Assembly: GCA_964213345.1 (NCBI GenBank)
Contig: CAXOVX010000015.1
Location: forward strand, 1 to 64,000
Direction: 5' to 3'
Source of the DNA: CAXOVX01 sp964213345
GTDB lineage: Bacteria; Pseudomonadota; Alphaproteobacteria; Rickettsiales; Midichloriaceae
DNA length: 64,000 nucleotides
The notes beneath the pieces are model-generated. The model searched no databases. It had not been told where the DNA came from and saw only the letters and a list, made by a program, of their open reading frames with translations. Both the position numbers and the translations under genes were made by a program. Positions 28,669 through 38,311 of the stretch are shown piece by piece. Each line of letters starts with the position of its first letter. Position 1 is the stretch's first letter.

Positions 28669-29556
28669 ATGGCAAAAGTACGAGATATATTACTAGAGAC
28701 TAAAAAGCTCTTACAATCATATAACATAGCGGCGTATGCCTTAGAGGCAGAGTTACTGTTAGCAAAAGCGATTGGAAAATTTATTGAAAGAAGGGATTTG
28801 ATATTGATTTTGGAGGATAGTGTAAGTACAGCTGTAGAGAATAAAATAAATGATATGATCAAACTGCGTCAACGTAACATGCCAGTAGCTTATATATTAG
28901 GCAAAAAACACTTTTGGAATTTTGACTTTGACGTGACACAGGATGTATTGATACCACGACCAGAAACAGAACTTATAGTAGATTTGGCTTTGAAGTATGT
29001 TGAGCAGGGCAAAATTAGCGTACAGAAAAATAATTTGATGCAGATACTGGACTTAGGTATCGGAAGTGGTTGTTTACTGTTAACTATACTCAAAGAATTT
29101 TGTCAGCGTGACATTGATGCTACAGGAATAGGTGTTGATATAAGTCCAGAAGCAATAAGTGTTGCAAAGGAAAATGCAAAAAAACTGTATCTCGATGAGT
29201 ACATAGAGTTTTATGTCAGTGATTGGTGGGAAAAAATCGATACTGATCGACAATTTGATTTTATTGTTTCTAATCCACCGTACATTTCTAGTAGTGAATG
29301 GAAAAATCTAATGCCAGATGTAAGAGATTACGAACCTATGATTGCCTTAACAGATAATGCAGATGGATTAACTCACTATAGGGTAATTAGCGAGAAGTTA
29401 CCTAGACATATGCATAGTAATAGCATCGCATTCTTTGAGTGTGGATACATGCAAGCTGAAAGGGTGATACAAATATTTGAGCACAATAATTTGCACATCA
29501 TAGAAGTTGTGAAAGATTTAAATGGGATAGATAGGGTAATAGCGGTAAAATTATAA
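28669..29556 (+). CDS. prmC: Release factor glutamine N5-methyltransferase
   Basis: PrmC methylates the GGQ glutamine of release factors RF1 and RF2. The 295-residue protein has the helical N-terminal domain, the linker VLIPRPETELIVD, the SAM site LDLGIGSGCLLLTI, and the catalytic NPPY in FDFIVSNPPYIS. It starts 35 bp after the binding-protein gene with GGGGGAGG-like purines ahead (28649-28656) and is probably cotranscribed with it. Confidence 0.95.
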   Translation: MAKVRDILLETKKLLQSYNIAAYALEAELLLAKAIGKFIERRDLILILEDSVSTAVENKINDMIKLRQRNMPVAYILGKKHFWNFDFDVTQDVLIPRPETELIVDLALKYVEQGKISVQKNNLMQILDLGIGSGCLLLTILKEFCQRDIDATGIGVDISPEAISVAKENAKKLYLDEYIEFYVSDWWEKIDTDRQFDFIVSNPPYISSSEWKNLMPDVRDYEPMIALTDNADGLTHYRVISEKLPRHMHSNSIAFFECGYMQAERVIQIFEHNNLHIIEVVKDLNGIDRVIAVKL

Positions 29557-29760
29557 TTATCGGAGTTATACCTCTTCTTATGGTTAAGACCGATAATTGT
29601 AGTATGCAGCCCCTCTCCTTGCCCTTCAATAAAAATATCCAAGGGGGGCTATTGGTTACAAATTCGCATAATTCCAGGCCTAAAATTGCTTGTAATTCTA
29701 GAATACAACAACATAATAGCAGATACGTAACTTAGTGTAAGAAATGAAATATTTTTGCTT

Positions 29761-31092
29761 ATGAAAAGTCTGTACATCAAGACATATGGCTGCCAGATGA
29801 ATGTTTATGATTCGGTCAAAATGGCTGATCTTTTGAAGCCGTATGGATTTGGCATTGTAGATTCACCTGAACACGCTGATATGGTTATTCTCAACACATG
29901 TCACATACGCGAAAAAGCTGCGGAGAAAGTATATTCAGAGTTAGGAAGAATGGCAAAAATTAAACGTGCAAGGGAAAAGAATGGTGATAGCATGGTTATT
30001 GCTGTAGCAGGTTGCGTAGCACAAGCTGAAGGGGAGGAAGTAATCAGGAGAGCACCTTTTGTTGATATCGTAGTAGGGCCACAATCTTATCAAGATTTAC
30101 CGGTATTACTTGAAGAAACAAGAAGAAAAAAATCTTGGGTGTTAAATCTAGAATTAAAAGAAAACAGTAAATTTGATCAATTGGCTCCAGATAGTGGATC
30201 ACAAGGTTATTCCGCCTTTTTATCCGTACAAGAAGGATGTAATAAATTTTGTCGCTATTGCGTCGTTCCCTACACTAGAGGTGCCGAATACTCGAGACCC
30301 GTAGCCGATATTTATAATGAAGCGCTGCGTATTATTGATGGTGGTAGCGTAGAAATAACGCTCTTAGGGCAAAATATTAACGCTTATCACGGGAATGGAC
30401 CAAATGGAAATGTATGGAGTCTAGGTAGATTAATAAAATACCTTGCTTCCATTGAGGGATTGCAACGCATACGCTATACTACATCACACCCAAAAGATAT
30501 GACTGATGAAGAACTGTTTTATGCTCACGCAACTGAGTCAAAGTTGATGCCATTTATCCATCTTCCTATTCAGTCTGGCTCAGATGTAATATTAAAAGCA
30601 ATGAACAGGAGGTACAATGTCGGGTTTTATATCAGTATTATAGAAAAATTTAGGAAAATAAAACCAGATATCGCATTCTCTTCTGATTTCATAGTCGGCT
30701 ATCCAGGAGAAACAGAAGAAGATTTTATCGCAACAATGCAACTTGTTGAGCATGTAAACTATGCTCACGCCTATTCGTTTAAATATAGTCCAAGACCTGG
30801 AACTCCAGCTTCTGTGCTACCTTCTCAAATTCCAGAAGATATCAAAAGCGAAAGGTTAGCTAGGTTGCAAAGTTTATTATGTAAACAGCAGTTAAACTTT
30901 AATCAAGCAAAAGTAGGACAAGTGCTTCGTATATTAGTTGAAAATCAAGGCCGCTCTGGCTCTCAAATGATGGGCAAATCTCCTTATATGCAATCTATCA
31001 TAATAGATGATGGTAGCAAACTATTTGGAAAATTTGTTGATGTCAAAATCACCTCTGCTGCGCAGAATAGCCTAAAAGGTCATAAATTTTAG
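29761..31092 (+). CDS. miaB: tRNA-2-methylthio-N6-dimethylallyladenosine synthase
   Basis: MiaB is a radical-SAM enzyme that thiolates i6A37 in tRNAs. The MTTase N-terminal domain has YIKTYGCQMNVYDS, NTCHIREKAAEKV and AVAGCVAQAEG, whose three Cys bind the second iron-sulfur cluster. The radical-SAM motif is CNKFCRYCVVPYTRG (CxxxCxxC). The C-terminal TRAM domain follows. ATG at 29761 is preferred to the TTG two codons upstream. The 443-residue length is normal. Confidence 0.97.
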   Translation: MKSLYIKTYGCQMNVYDSVKMADLLKPYGFGIVDSPEHADMVILNTCHIREKAAEKVYSELGRMAKIKRAREKNGDSMVIAVAGCVAQAEGEEVIRRAPFVDIVVGPQSYQDLPVLLEETRRKKSWVLNLELKENSKFDQLAPDSGSQGYSAFLSVQEGCNKFCRYCVVPYTRGAEYSRPVADIYNEALRIIDGGSVEITLLGQNINAYHGNGPNGNVWSLGRLIKYLASIEGLQRIRYTTSHPKDMTDEELFYAHATESKLMPFIHLPIQSGSDVILKAMNRRYNVGFYISIIEKFRKIKPDIAFSSDFIVGYPGETEEDFIATMQLVEHVNYAHAYSFKYSPRPGTPASVLPSQIPEDIKSERLARLQSLLCKQQLNFNQAKVGQVLRILVENQGRSGSQMMGKSPYMQSIIIDDGSKLFGKFVDVKITSAAQNSLKGHKF

Positions 31093-31131
31093 AATTAAAA
31101 AAGTAATTTTGAGAACGTAACACCAGCTTAT

Positions 31132-32214
31132 TTAAAATTCTGATTTAAGTAACATGTATAGGGATAGTATTGTGTAAAATAGTAATGGTGTTAGAAGTGC
31201 TAATATGATAGGTAAACTTCCATTATTTATCGTTATACTGACTATTATATCGTAAAAAAAATACGCAGCAACACCGATGCCTAGGCCTGTTGCCATACGC
31301 CACTTGGTTTTTTCTCCTTTTATGGTACGTATGCCAAAAATATATCCCCAAATTGCCATAGGCAACAGGAATAAAGGTAGCACCACTAATTTATAGTAAT
31401 ATATCTTGTATTTTAAAGTATTAATGCCAATGCTATGCGCTGAAGCTATTAAGTTTGGTATTTGCCATATACTGCTCATTTCTGGTACGGCAAAACTATC
31501 CAGAATTTGCTGTGCTGTAGTATTTATCGATAAATTAATATATTGATCATCTAGCACCTTATTATATCGATTGACGATTTTACAAACGTTACTAGCCCAT
31601 ATCCCATCTTGCAGCGTCATACCAGATGTCTCGGCTCTCTGCATAAATTTATAATTCTCATCAAAATAAAAGATTTGCACATCAAACATTTTTTTCTGTG
31701 TAGCAGAAAATCTCAAGGCATTTACTATTATTAATTCTCCTGTTTTATCATTTTTTTGTTTTATCCATAATCCTGATTTACCCAAAGAAATAAGGCTTTT
31801 TTGTCCCTTAAGCGTAACTGCCTCTATGTCTTGGTATTTTTGCAATAAATGTGAATTTATAGGGTTGAGCACGGTAATGTGTAATACGTAAAATAGCAAC
31901 ACAACCGTTATACCCGGGAGCAATAAGCCAAAAGGACCAATACCCAACACACGCATACCCAATATTTCGTGATGTTGTCCTAGTGTGTTATAAGCGATAA
32001 TACTTGCGATTAGCATTGATAACGGCAATATTTTTTGCAAAGTATTATAGTTTTTAAGTAAAGCCATCTTTACTATAGCCCACGCACCTACCACAGCCGA
32101 GCTATTACTGCTAGCAGCTCTGACAAATTCCGCACTTTCAAAAAGAAATACCGCTGCAGATAGTGCCAACAAAGTTAATACTAAAATCTTGCAAAAATGC
32201 CTAGCAATATACAA
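31132..32214 (-). CDS. lptG: LPS export ABC transporter permease, LptG-like
   Basis: The 360-residue protein has the same plan as LptF. There is a first membrane segment after MYIARHFCKILVL and the coupling-helix block TLGQHHEILGMRVLGIGPF. A periplasmic beta-rich section contains LISLGKSGLWIKQKN, which is diagnostic of LptG, and LRFSATQKKMFDVQIFYFDE. Three final membrane segments follow. With LptF (12260) and LptA (13469) it supports a working LPS export route. The three genes are not adjacent. Confidence 0.88.
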   Translation of the reverse strand: MYIARHFCKILVLTLLALSAAVFLFESAEFVRAASSNSSAVVGAWAIVKMALLKNYNTLQKILPLSMLIASIIAYNTLGQHHEILGMRVLGIGPFGLLLPGITVVLLFYVLHITVLNPINSHLLQKYQDIEAVTLKGQKSLISLGKSGLWIKQKNDKTGELIIVNALRFSATQKKMFDVQIFYFDENYKFMQRAETSGMTLQDGIWASNVCKIVNRYNKVLDDQYINLSINTTAQQILDSFAVPEMSSIWQIPNLIASAHSIGINTLKYKIYYYKLVVLPLFLLPMAIWGYIFGIRTIKGEKTKWRMATGLGIGVAAYFFYDIIVSITINNGSLPIILALLTPLLFYTILSLYMLLKSEF

Positions 32215-32545
32215 GTAAGTTATTGTGTATCTGATATTTGTACTCGCACTTTATTAGGCTTTTCCCGAAACTACGTCTCTGTTGTGTCACTCCAGTGCTT
32301 CTTGCATTTTATCAACATAAGTGAGTTTCAGAAAGAAGTCTATTATTTTGATGATTCATCCTTAACACGCCATTAATCTCAAAGGCCGTTGCACGAAGGT
32401 CCTTTTGCATCTTTTCCCAACCCCTGCCCAACGGTCCTCACTGCGTTGTAAAATCTTGTAAAATCCTTTCATGCAGCAAGTCCTTCTTAGTAAAACAATT
32501 GGATCTCACACACATACAAAAATCGCAAAATAAATAAAAATAAAG
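32215..32545. other. Intergenic region with a family B repeat
   Basis: The 331-bp gap between lptG and rph carries a family B element at 32256-32341. Its right half contains two weakly matching pieces, GGCCGTTGCACGAAGGTCC and CCCAACGGTCCTCACTGCG, that look like an older decayed inverted repeat. No gene is visible. Confidence 0.55.
32256..32341 (-). repeat. Family B short inverted-end element
   Basis: On the minus strand it starts AGACTTCTTTCTGAAACTC and ends TAGTTTCGGGAAAAGCC, with the shared inner words TTATGTTGAT and AAAATGCAAGAAGCAC. It is slightly shorter than the copies at 38101 and 50811. Confidence 0.7.
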
Positions 32546-33277
32546 TTAAAGGTAAGTAGTATTTAAAACAGCGCGCTGTTTCTCCACAATAGTCATGCAA
32601 GCGTCTTTTGCAGCTGCGCACATACCCTGTAATTGCTCACAGCTGAATGAAGTTTTTTCCCCTGTGCATTGCACTTCCACTAAATTACCGTCAGATCCAA
32701 ATATGAAATTAGCATCCACATCAGCATTACTATCCTCAATAAATGCTAGATCTATTAGTCTTCTCCCTGTTACAATACCGCATGAGATAGCTGCAACATA
32801 CTTTACTATGGGAATACGCCTCAATAACCCCTTACTGTGTAAAGACTTAAGCGCCAAATATAAGGCTATATAGCCCCCATTAATGGCAGCAGTCCTAGTT
32901 CCACCATCTGCTTGTATGACATCACAATCAATAGTGATCTGTCGCTCTCCTAGTGCTTCTAAATTTACAGCAGCTCGTAAAGACCTACCAATTAATCTCT
33001 GTATCTCTTGAGTCCTACCACTCTGCCTGCCTTTTACTGCCTCTCTCTGAACCCTAATAGATGTAGCCCCAGGCAGCATACCATATTCAGCAGTAACCCA
33101 CCCCTGCCCTGTACGCCTTAAAAACGGCGGTACTCTCTCATCTACACTTGCTGTACAAACTACCCAAGTACTACCAAGCTTTACCAAGCAGGATCCTTCC
33201 GCGTTACTAATGTAATTCACTTCAAACTCCAGGCTCCGCATATCGTCTGCGTCTCTACCATCCCTACGTCTTTGCAT
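32546..33277 (-). CDS. rph: Ribonuclease PH
   Basis: RNase PH trims tRNA 3' ends by phosphorolysis. The 243-residue protein has RDGRDADDMRSLEF at the N-terminus, then GSCLVKLGSTWVVCTASV, the RNase PH hallmark GWVTAEYGMLPGAT, RQSGRTQEIQRLIGRSLRA, and QADGGTRTAAINGG at the phosphate site. Length is typical. It starts 23 bp after the flagellar hook gene on the same strand, so the two may share a transcript, although their functions are unrelated. Confidence 0.97.
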   Translation of the reverse strand: MQRRRDGRDADDMRSLEFEVNYISNAEGSCLVKLGSTWVVCTASVDERVPPFLRRTGQGWVTAEYGMLPGATSIRVQREAVKGRQSGRTQEIQRLIGRSLRAAVNLEALGERQITIDCDVIQADGGTRTAAINGGYIALYLALKSLHSKGLLRRIPIVKYVAAISCGIVTGRRLIDLAFIEDSNADVDANFIFGSDGNLVEVQCTGEKTSFSCEQLQGMCAAAKDACMTIVEKQRAVLNTTYL

Positions 33278-33300
33278 CTTCGTAATCTTTAGGTCTTATA

Positions 33301-34986
33301 TTAGATAGCTTCTTCCAGAGTCTTGTTTAAGCTTAAATTAACCTGCAACGCTTTGGCACTCATTTTATACTTATGTTGTGCTTCTAATATTTTTGGCAAT
33401 TCATCCTGATAATCAACGTTAGCACCTTCCACATATCCAGACAATATTGTGCCAGCTCCACCAGTTCCTGGAGCTTGAACTCCTATGACACTGCCAGTTT
33501 TAGCACCTGGTATGTAACAATTATCCCCTGCTGGATCTAGTTGGCCTTGGAATACAGCGATAGGGATTTTGTATAAAGGAAGTCTCTTGTTGTTGTTATA
33601 AGTACCAGTTAAAATACCCTTACTATCTATGGAAATATCTTTTAAACTGCCTGCTTCTTGTCCGTCAATCGCTTTTATATCAACCGAAGTACCTTCTGCC
33701 ATTTGATAAAAGTTATCGGCGTCAAAAGTCAATTTAAGATTGCTAGGTTCAGCATTAATACTAGTCGCCCACGTAATAGCTAAACTTCCACCTGTTTGCA
33801 GCATAGGTAGTGCCGTTACTGGAGTGGCAGTACCAAATGAAAATTCAGTTCCAACCTTATCACTAAAAGCAACAGTCGCCTTGGCTCTAGCAAGAATTTG
33901 CAGCCCATAGGTACTACCATTCTTAACAATAGACGCCACTACATGCGGCGACAGAGCTGCATCAGAATTTATTTTATTAACTAACTCATTAAGTGTACGA
34001 AAATCAGAAGCCTTACTATCATCATAAGTAAAAGTTGTAGAGATAGCACTACCACCAGATGGCGTAACGGCAACAGTAATTTTATCTCCATTTGCGATAT
34101 TAAGGCCAGGAGGAGTCCCTGCTACGGCTTGTCTAAGCTGAGCATCTGGATCTGCAATAGTGACAACGGTAGAAGTATATGTGTTAAGATCCGCGACAGA
34201 AAATTGTGTAATACCGGTTGCAGGCAATTTAGCGTAAGTATTAAAAGTCAACTTGCTCGCCTGTAGTAACCCCACTCCAGTTGAATCTGTTGCGAGCTCC
34301 TTAGGGTTTTTCATGTACACTTCCATTGCCCAATCTTTACTACTGAGCTTTTTAAATGCGAACATGATGCTATGGAGCTTTCCACCATTAGAGTCGTTAA
34401 CAAACACCTCTCGTATGGCATCTGGAGTAACTCTACCTCCAGCCATGTTACTGGCATTATCACGGGGATTATATCTCGCTTCTATGCCAGACTCTATAAT
34501 TATATCGCGACCAAAATTGATTTGCCCGAAATTTATTGCAGTACTAGCCACTCCTGGCGTTCCTTTGTCGTAAATAAGCTGTACAGGGACAAGATCACCG
34601 CCAACCTTTGTACCAGAAGCATCATACTTCCAACCTAGCAATGTGTAACGGTTGTTCAAAGTCAAATTATTATCTTTATCACGATCAAATCCACCGTTAA
34701 AAGTGTATCTTTGTTCGTTTGTAACGCTATTTTTAACTATAAACGCCCCCTTACCATCTATGGCTAAATTTATATTTTTTCCAGTAGACAGCATGGCCCC
34801 CTTGGTATTAAAGTCATATCCCGTCTCGGCTACAACGCCACTGCCCCTATTTGCATCTAGGTATTGCGTTAAGAATCCGCGAAAACCAGGTGTTGATGCA
34901 TTTGCCACGTTATGAGTACTATCACCAATTCCCTGCTGCGCACTTTTCATACCAAGAAGAGCAGCCGTATAACCCTGTACCGCCAT
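33301..34986 (-). CDS. flgE: Flagellar hook protein FlgE
   Basis: FlgE builds the hook between the flagellar basal body and filament. The N-terminus has the rod/hook signature: GYTAALLGMKSAQQGIGDST, then HNVANASTPGFRGF. The C-terminus closes with the matching SGYVEGANVDYQDELPKILE and the amphipathic helix ending LEEAI. The 561 residues between form beta-rich domains typical of hook proteins. No other flagellar structural gene lies beside it. In the same window only a fliJ-like gene (14075) could belong to the same system, so flagellar genes seem scattered here. Confidence 0.9.
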   Translation of the reverse strand: MAVQGYTAALLGMKSAQQGIGDSTHNVANASTPGFRGFLTQYLDANRGSGVVAETGYDFNTKGAMLSTGKNINLAIDGKGAFIVKNSVTNEQRYTFNGGFDRDKDNNLTLNNRYTLLGWKYDASGTKVGGDLVPVQLIYDKGTPGVASTAINFGQINFGRDIIIESGIEARYNPRDNASNMAGGRVTPDAIREVFVNDSNGGKLHSIMFAFKKLSSKDWAMEVYMKNPKELATDSTGVGLLQASKLTFNTYAKLPATGITQFSVADLNTYTSTVVTIADPDAQLRQAVAGTPPGLNIANGDKITVAVTPSGGSAISTTFTYDDSKASDFRTLNELVNKINSDAALSPHVVASIVKNGSTYGLQILARAKATVAFSDKVGTEFSFGTATPVTALPMLQTGGSLAITWATSINAEPSNLKLTFDADNFYQMAEGTSVDIKAIDGQEAGSLKDISIDSKGILTGTYNNNKRLPLYKIPIAVFQGQLDPAGDNCYIPGAKTGSVIGVQAPGTGGAGTILSGYVEGANVDYQDELPKILEAQHKYKMSAKALQVNLSLNKTLEEAI

Positions 34987-35106
34987 TGTAACCTCACGTT
35001 AAAATTCAAATTCTAGAATATCCTAGGTCCCATTGTAAAAACAATATATCAAAAAATCAAGCTCGTATTCAATGAAGAATCAATTAACCTAGTATCAAAT
35101 TATCAC

Positions 35107-36216
35107 TCACAAAACTCTAACTAAATGACTGCGTCGAATTTTTTCCAAGTATTCACTTAATTTAAGTTGTAGTTTGGCGTTTGACAGTATGACCTGTAAT
35201 TGTTCATCAATTTTGTCATCTTGCAAAGTTGATTGTGCAATTTTGTCTGTATTTGTGCTATTTTGTTGGGAAGGCTTAGGTAGATTCTTGAACTCCAACA
35301 CTTTGAAGATCACAAGATTATTGCCTATTTCTATAGGATCGCTTACTCCACCAGGTAAAAGCTTTGAAATGGCATTCACGCTTTGTGGAGACATATTTTT
35401 TATGCTCAACCACCCTATGACTCCTTTATGACGTGCAGATTCAACATTATGTGAATATTGTACGGCCAATGCCCCGAAATCCTTACCCATAGTAAGATCA
35501 TTGAAGATTATTTGCAAAATATTCTGTAATTCCGTTTTATCAAGATTTAACGGTAACACAATTTGCGCTAGCTTAACTTCTGTGGATGGAGAAAAACGCT
35601 CGCCCACTTCACTAACTTGACTCACATCGGCAATATTGGCGTTTTCTTGCTGACTACTTGCTTTAGCTCTTAAAAATTGAAATAAATTTTCCTCGATTTC
35701 TACTTTTCTAACCGCCACCCCGGGTTTTATTTGCAACTTGATAATTTCATTGAACAAAAGTTCTTTTTTTATGTTGGACTTCAGACTGTCCACACTAACA
35801 TTATTAGTGGATATAAGGTGCTCAAATTGCTGCAAAGTCAAATGATTTTGGTCAGCTAGCTTTTGTAATGCATTTTGAATATCACTATCTGATACTGAAA
35901 TACCGAATTTAACGGCTTCTTTCTCAATGATAATTTGATCTATTAACATCTGTAACGCTTCTTGCTTTAACTGTGTTACTGCATCAGTATTTTGCGGGGT
36001 TATATGATTGACCATCATCAAAAACTGAAATTTTTGTCCGACATCATGAGTCGTAATGGCAGTATCATCTATGATAGCAACAATCTTATTACCACTTTTT
36101 TCAACCGCATATGCATATAAGGACGTTTCTGGTACATTTATGAGAACACAACAGAATAGGAGCCAGACCAAGAATTTTACTATTTTCATTTTTGTTGCCA
36201 TTGCTTGATAAGCCAT
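35107..36216 (-). CDS. surA: SurA-like periplasmic peptidyl-prolyl isomerase
   Basis: SurA helps outer-membrane proteins fold. The protein has a signal peptide starting at MKIVKFLVWLLFCCVLI (M10, 36189 is a good start) and a SurA N-terminal domain: IVAIIDDTAITTHDVGQKF, then QMLIDQIIIEKEAVKFGI. It has one parvulin domain with AQIVLPLNL, FGALAVQYSHNVESARHKG, GWLSIKNMSP and PIEIGNNLVIFKV. Classical SurA has two parvulin domains; with one domain and about 360 residues this is the short type found in many Rickettsiales. Confidence 0.85.
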   Translation of the reverse strand: MAYQAMATKMKIVKFLVWLLFCCVLINVPETSLYAYAVEKSGNKIVAIIDDTAITTHDVGQKFQFLMMVNHITPQNTDAVTQLKQEALQMLIDQIIIEKEAVKFGISVSDSDIQNALQKLADQNHLTLQQFEHLISTNNVSVDSLKSNIKKELLFNEIIKLQIKPGVAVRKVEIEENLFQFLRAKASSQQENANIADVSQVSEVGERFSPSTEVKLAQIVLPLNLDKTELQNILQIIFNDLTMGKDFGALAVQYSHNVESARHKGVIGWLSIKNMSPQSVNAISKLLPGGVSDPIEIGNNLVIFKVLEFKNLPKPSQQNSTNTDKIAQSTLQDDKIDEQLQVILSNAKLQLKLSEYLEKIRRSHLVRVL

Positions 36217-36410
36217 TAAGTTTGTATTAAAAAAGAAGCCTCATATCAAATTCATAATTTGAAGCATCATTATTGTAAAGACATAAATTTTTATATACAG
36301 TAACTGCAGTTAAGAATGAGTTCTTTGATAGTAAAGTTGTTAGTAATAAACATGAATTGAAAAATAGTTGTTTTTGGATTTTTCTGTAAATGAGGAGTAG
36401 TCAAAAATAA

Positions 36411-37397
36411 ATGTCAGTATTAACTGTAAGAGAGGCACTGCGTGATGCGATAGCGGAAGAGATGCGTCGCGATGATTGCGTGTTCATTATGGGGGAGGAA
36501 GTTGCTTTATATCAAGGAGCGTACAAAGTAACACAGGGCTTATTAGAGGAATTCGGAGCAAGGCGTGTTATTGATACGCCAATTACCGAGCATGGGTTTG
36601 CAGGACTTGCTGTAGGAGCTGCATTTACGGGATTAAAACCTATAGTAGAGTTTATGACATTCAATTTTGCTATGCAAGCCATGGATCATATTATTAATTC
36701 TGCCGCTAAAACTCATTATATGTCTGGTGGGCAAATAACATGTCCTATAGTCTTTCGCGGCCCTAATGGTGCCGCCTCCCGTGTAGCTGCACAGCACTCA
36801 CAATGTTATGCTAGTTGGTATGCACATATTCCAGGACTGAAAGTAATTTGCCCATATGCTGCCGATGACTGCAAAGGATTATTAAAAGCTGCTATAATTG
36901 ATCCTAATCCAATTGTGTTTTTAGAAAATGAGCTGCTTTACGGACGTAGCCATGAAGTACCAGAAACAGAGTATGTTGTTGAAATAGGAAAAGCCCGTAT
37001 CTGGAAAGAAGGAACTGACGTTACAATTATAGCTTTTTCACTTCAAGTAGGAAATGCAATTGCAGCCGCAGAGAAGCTACAAGGATGTGGCATAGACGCA
37101 GAAGTGATAGACCTTCGCACTTTAAGGCCACTTGACACCGAAGCAATTATTCATTCTGTAAAAAAAACAGGTCGCGTATTGACAGTGGAGGAAGGTTGGA
37201 GCTACGCTGGCATTGGTGCCGAGATTGCTATGCAAATAATGGAACATGCATTTGATTATTTGGATGCACCAGTAGTTAGAGTAACAGCTAAAGATGTTCC
37301 ATTACCGTATGCTGCTAATTTAGAGAAAATAGCATTGCCTCAGATTGATGATATCGTAAAAGCGGCTAAGAAATTATGTAATAGCAAGTCTAGTTAA
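36411..37397 (+). CDS. pdhB: Pyruvate dehydrogenase E1 component, beta subunit
   Basis: PdhB with PdhA decarboxylates pyruvate using thiamine diphosphate. The 328-residue protein shows MGEEVALYQGAYKVTQGL, DTPITEHGFAGLAVGAA, VEFMTFNFAMQAMDHIINSA, GPNGAASRVAAQHSQ and the C-terminal VEEGWSYAGIGAEIA. This short form lacks the lipoyl domain some alphaproteobacterial PdhB have. The gene pdhA is not adjacent. The GAGGAGT at 36391-36397 is a good ribosome-binding site. Confidence 0.96.
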   Translation: MSVLTVREALRDAIAEEMRRDDCVFIMGEEVALYQGAYKVTQGLLEEFGARRVIDTPITEHGFAGLAVGAAFTGLKPIVEFMTFNFAMQAMDHIINSAAKTHYMSGGQITCPIVFRGPNGAASRVAAQHSQCYASWYAHIPGLKVICPYAADDCKGLLKAAIIDPNPIVFLENELLYGRSHEVPETEYVVEIGKARIWKEGTDVTIIAFSLQVGNAIAAAEKLQGCGIDAEVIDLRTLRPLDTEAIIHSVKKTGRVLTVEEGWSYAGIGAEIAMQIMEHAFDYLDAPVVRVTAKDVPLPYAANLEKIALPQIDDIVKAAKKLCNSKSS

Positions 37398-37461
37398 TTT
37401 GATAATTTTGTGATTAAACTCATACTAGAAGTAACTTAAATAACATATCTTTTATACAACA

Positions 37462-38070
37462 ATGGTCATACATTATCATACAGGAGATTTACCTGAATCT
37501 CTTGTTTTTAGCGGCTCGATTGCCATAGATACGGAGGCTATGGGGCTAAATAACGCTAGAGATAGATTGTGTGTTGTGCAAATTTCGGAAGGAAATGGCG
37601 ATGCACACTTGCTCCATCTCGTAGATAGGGGTTTTGATTGTCCAAATTTAAAAAAAATACTCTCAGATCATAACAAATTAAAGATATTTCATTTCGCACG
37701 CTTTGATGTAGCTATATTGCAGCATAGCCTAGCAATCGATATCAGTAACATATACTGTACAAAAATAGCATCTAAATTAGCTAGAACATTTACAGAACAT
37801 CAGGGATTGCGAGATTTATGCCACGATCTGCTGGGGATAAAAATTTCAAAACAACAACAAACATCCGACTGGGGGCAGCAAAAACTGACACAAGAGCAAA
37901 TTGAATATGCAGCCAATGATGTCCTATACTTGCATAAACTTAAAAACGTCCTTGACAAACTCCTAGTTCGCGAGGGTAGAGAGGAAATAGCTAAAAAATG
38001 CTTTGATTTTTTGCCAACTCTCGCCCGTCTTGATGTCTTCGGTTGGGGGATTCAATTATTTGAACATTGA
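37462..38070 (+). CDS. rnd: RNase D-like 3'-5' exonuclease (DEDDy)
   Basis: The 202-residue protein is the DEDDy exonuclease domain alone, without the HRDC domain of full RNase D. The catalytic acids are visible: IDTEAMGL (D, E), FHFARFDVAIL (D), and the final YAANDVLYL with the Y-x3-D motif. Between them is DLCHDLLGIKISKQQQTSDWGQ, which is typical of the family. It most likely trims stable RNA 3' ends. It follows pdhB by 64 bp, and a family B repeat follows shortly after its stop. Confidence 0.92.
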   Translation: MVIHYHTGDLPESLVFSGSIAIDTEAMGLNNARDRLCVVQISEGNGDAHLLHLVDRGFDCPNLKKILSDHNKLKIFHFARFDVAILQHSLAIDISNIYCTKIASKLARTFTEHQGLRDLCHDLLGIKISKQQQTSDWGQQKLTQEQIEYAANDVLYLHKLKNVLDKLLVREGREEIAKKCFDFLPTLARLDVFGWGIQLFEH

Positions 38071-38100
38071 AAAGTGGTGCTGAACGTCTTGAAGTATTAA

Positions 38101-38205
38101 ACTTCTTTCAAAATTCACTTATGCATGCTACAAATGCTGAGAACATACAGGGCACAAAAGTAATGCAGCAGTTCGTAAGGTAGAGAGATAGAGTTTCAAA
38201 AAAGT
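38101..38205 (+). repeat. Family B short inverted-end element
   Basis: It starts ACTTCTTTCAAAATTCACTT and ends with the inverted GAGTTTCAAAAAAGTCT. Inner words GCAGCAGTTCGTAAG match the copy at 50811. It lies 30 bp after the RNase D-like gene. Confidence 0.75.
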
Positions 38206-38311
38206 CTGTTGTTCTTGCAATATATGGCTAATAGTGGTATACGAAAATTAGCAAGATGTGCCAGCAGTTTTGGTATAGTATTTTATTTAATTATTACAAC
38301 CCTAGATTATC

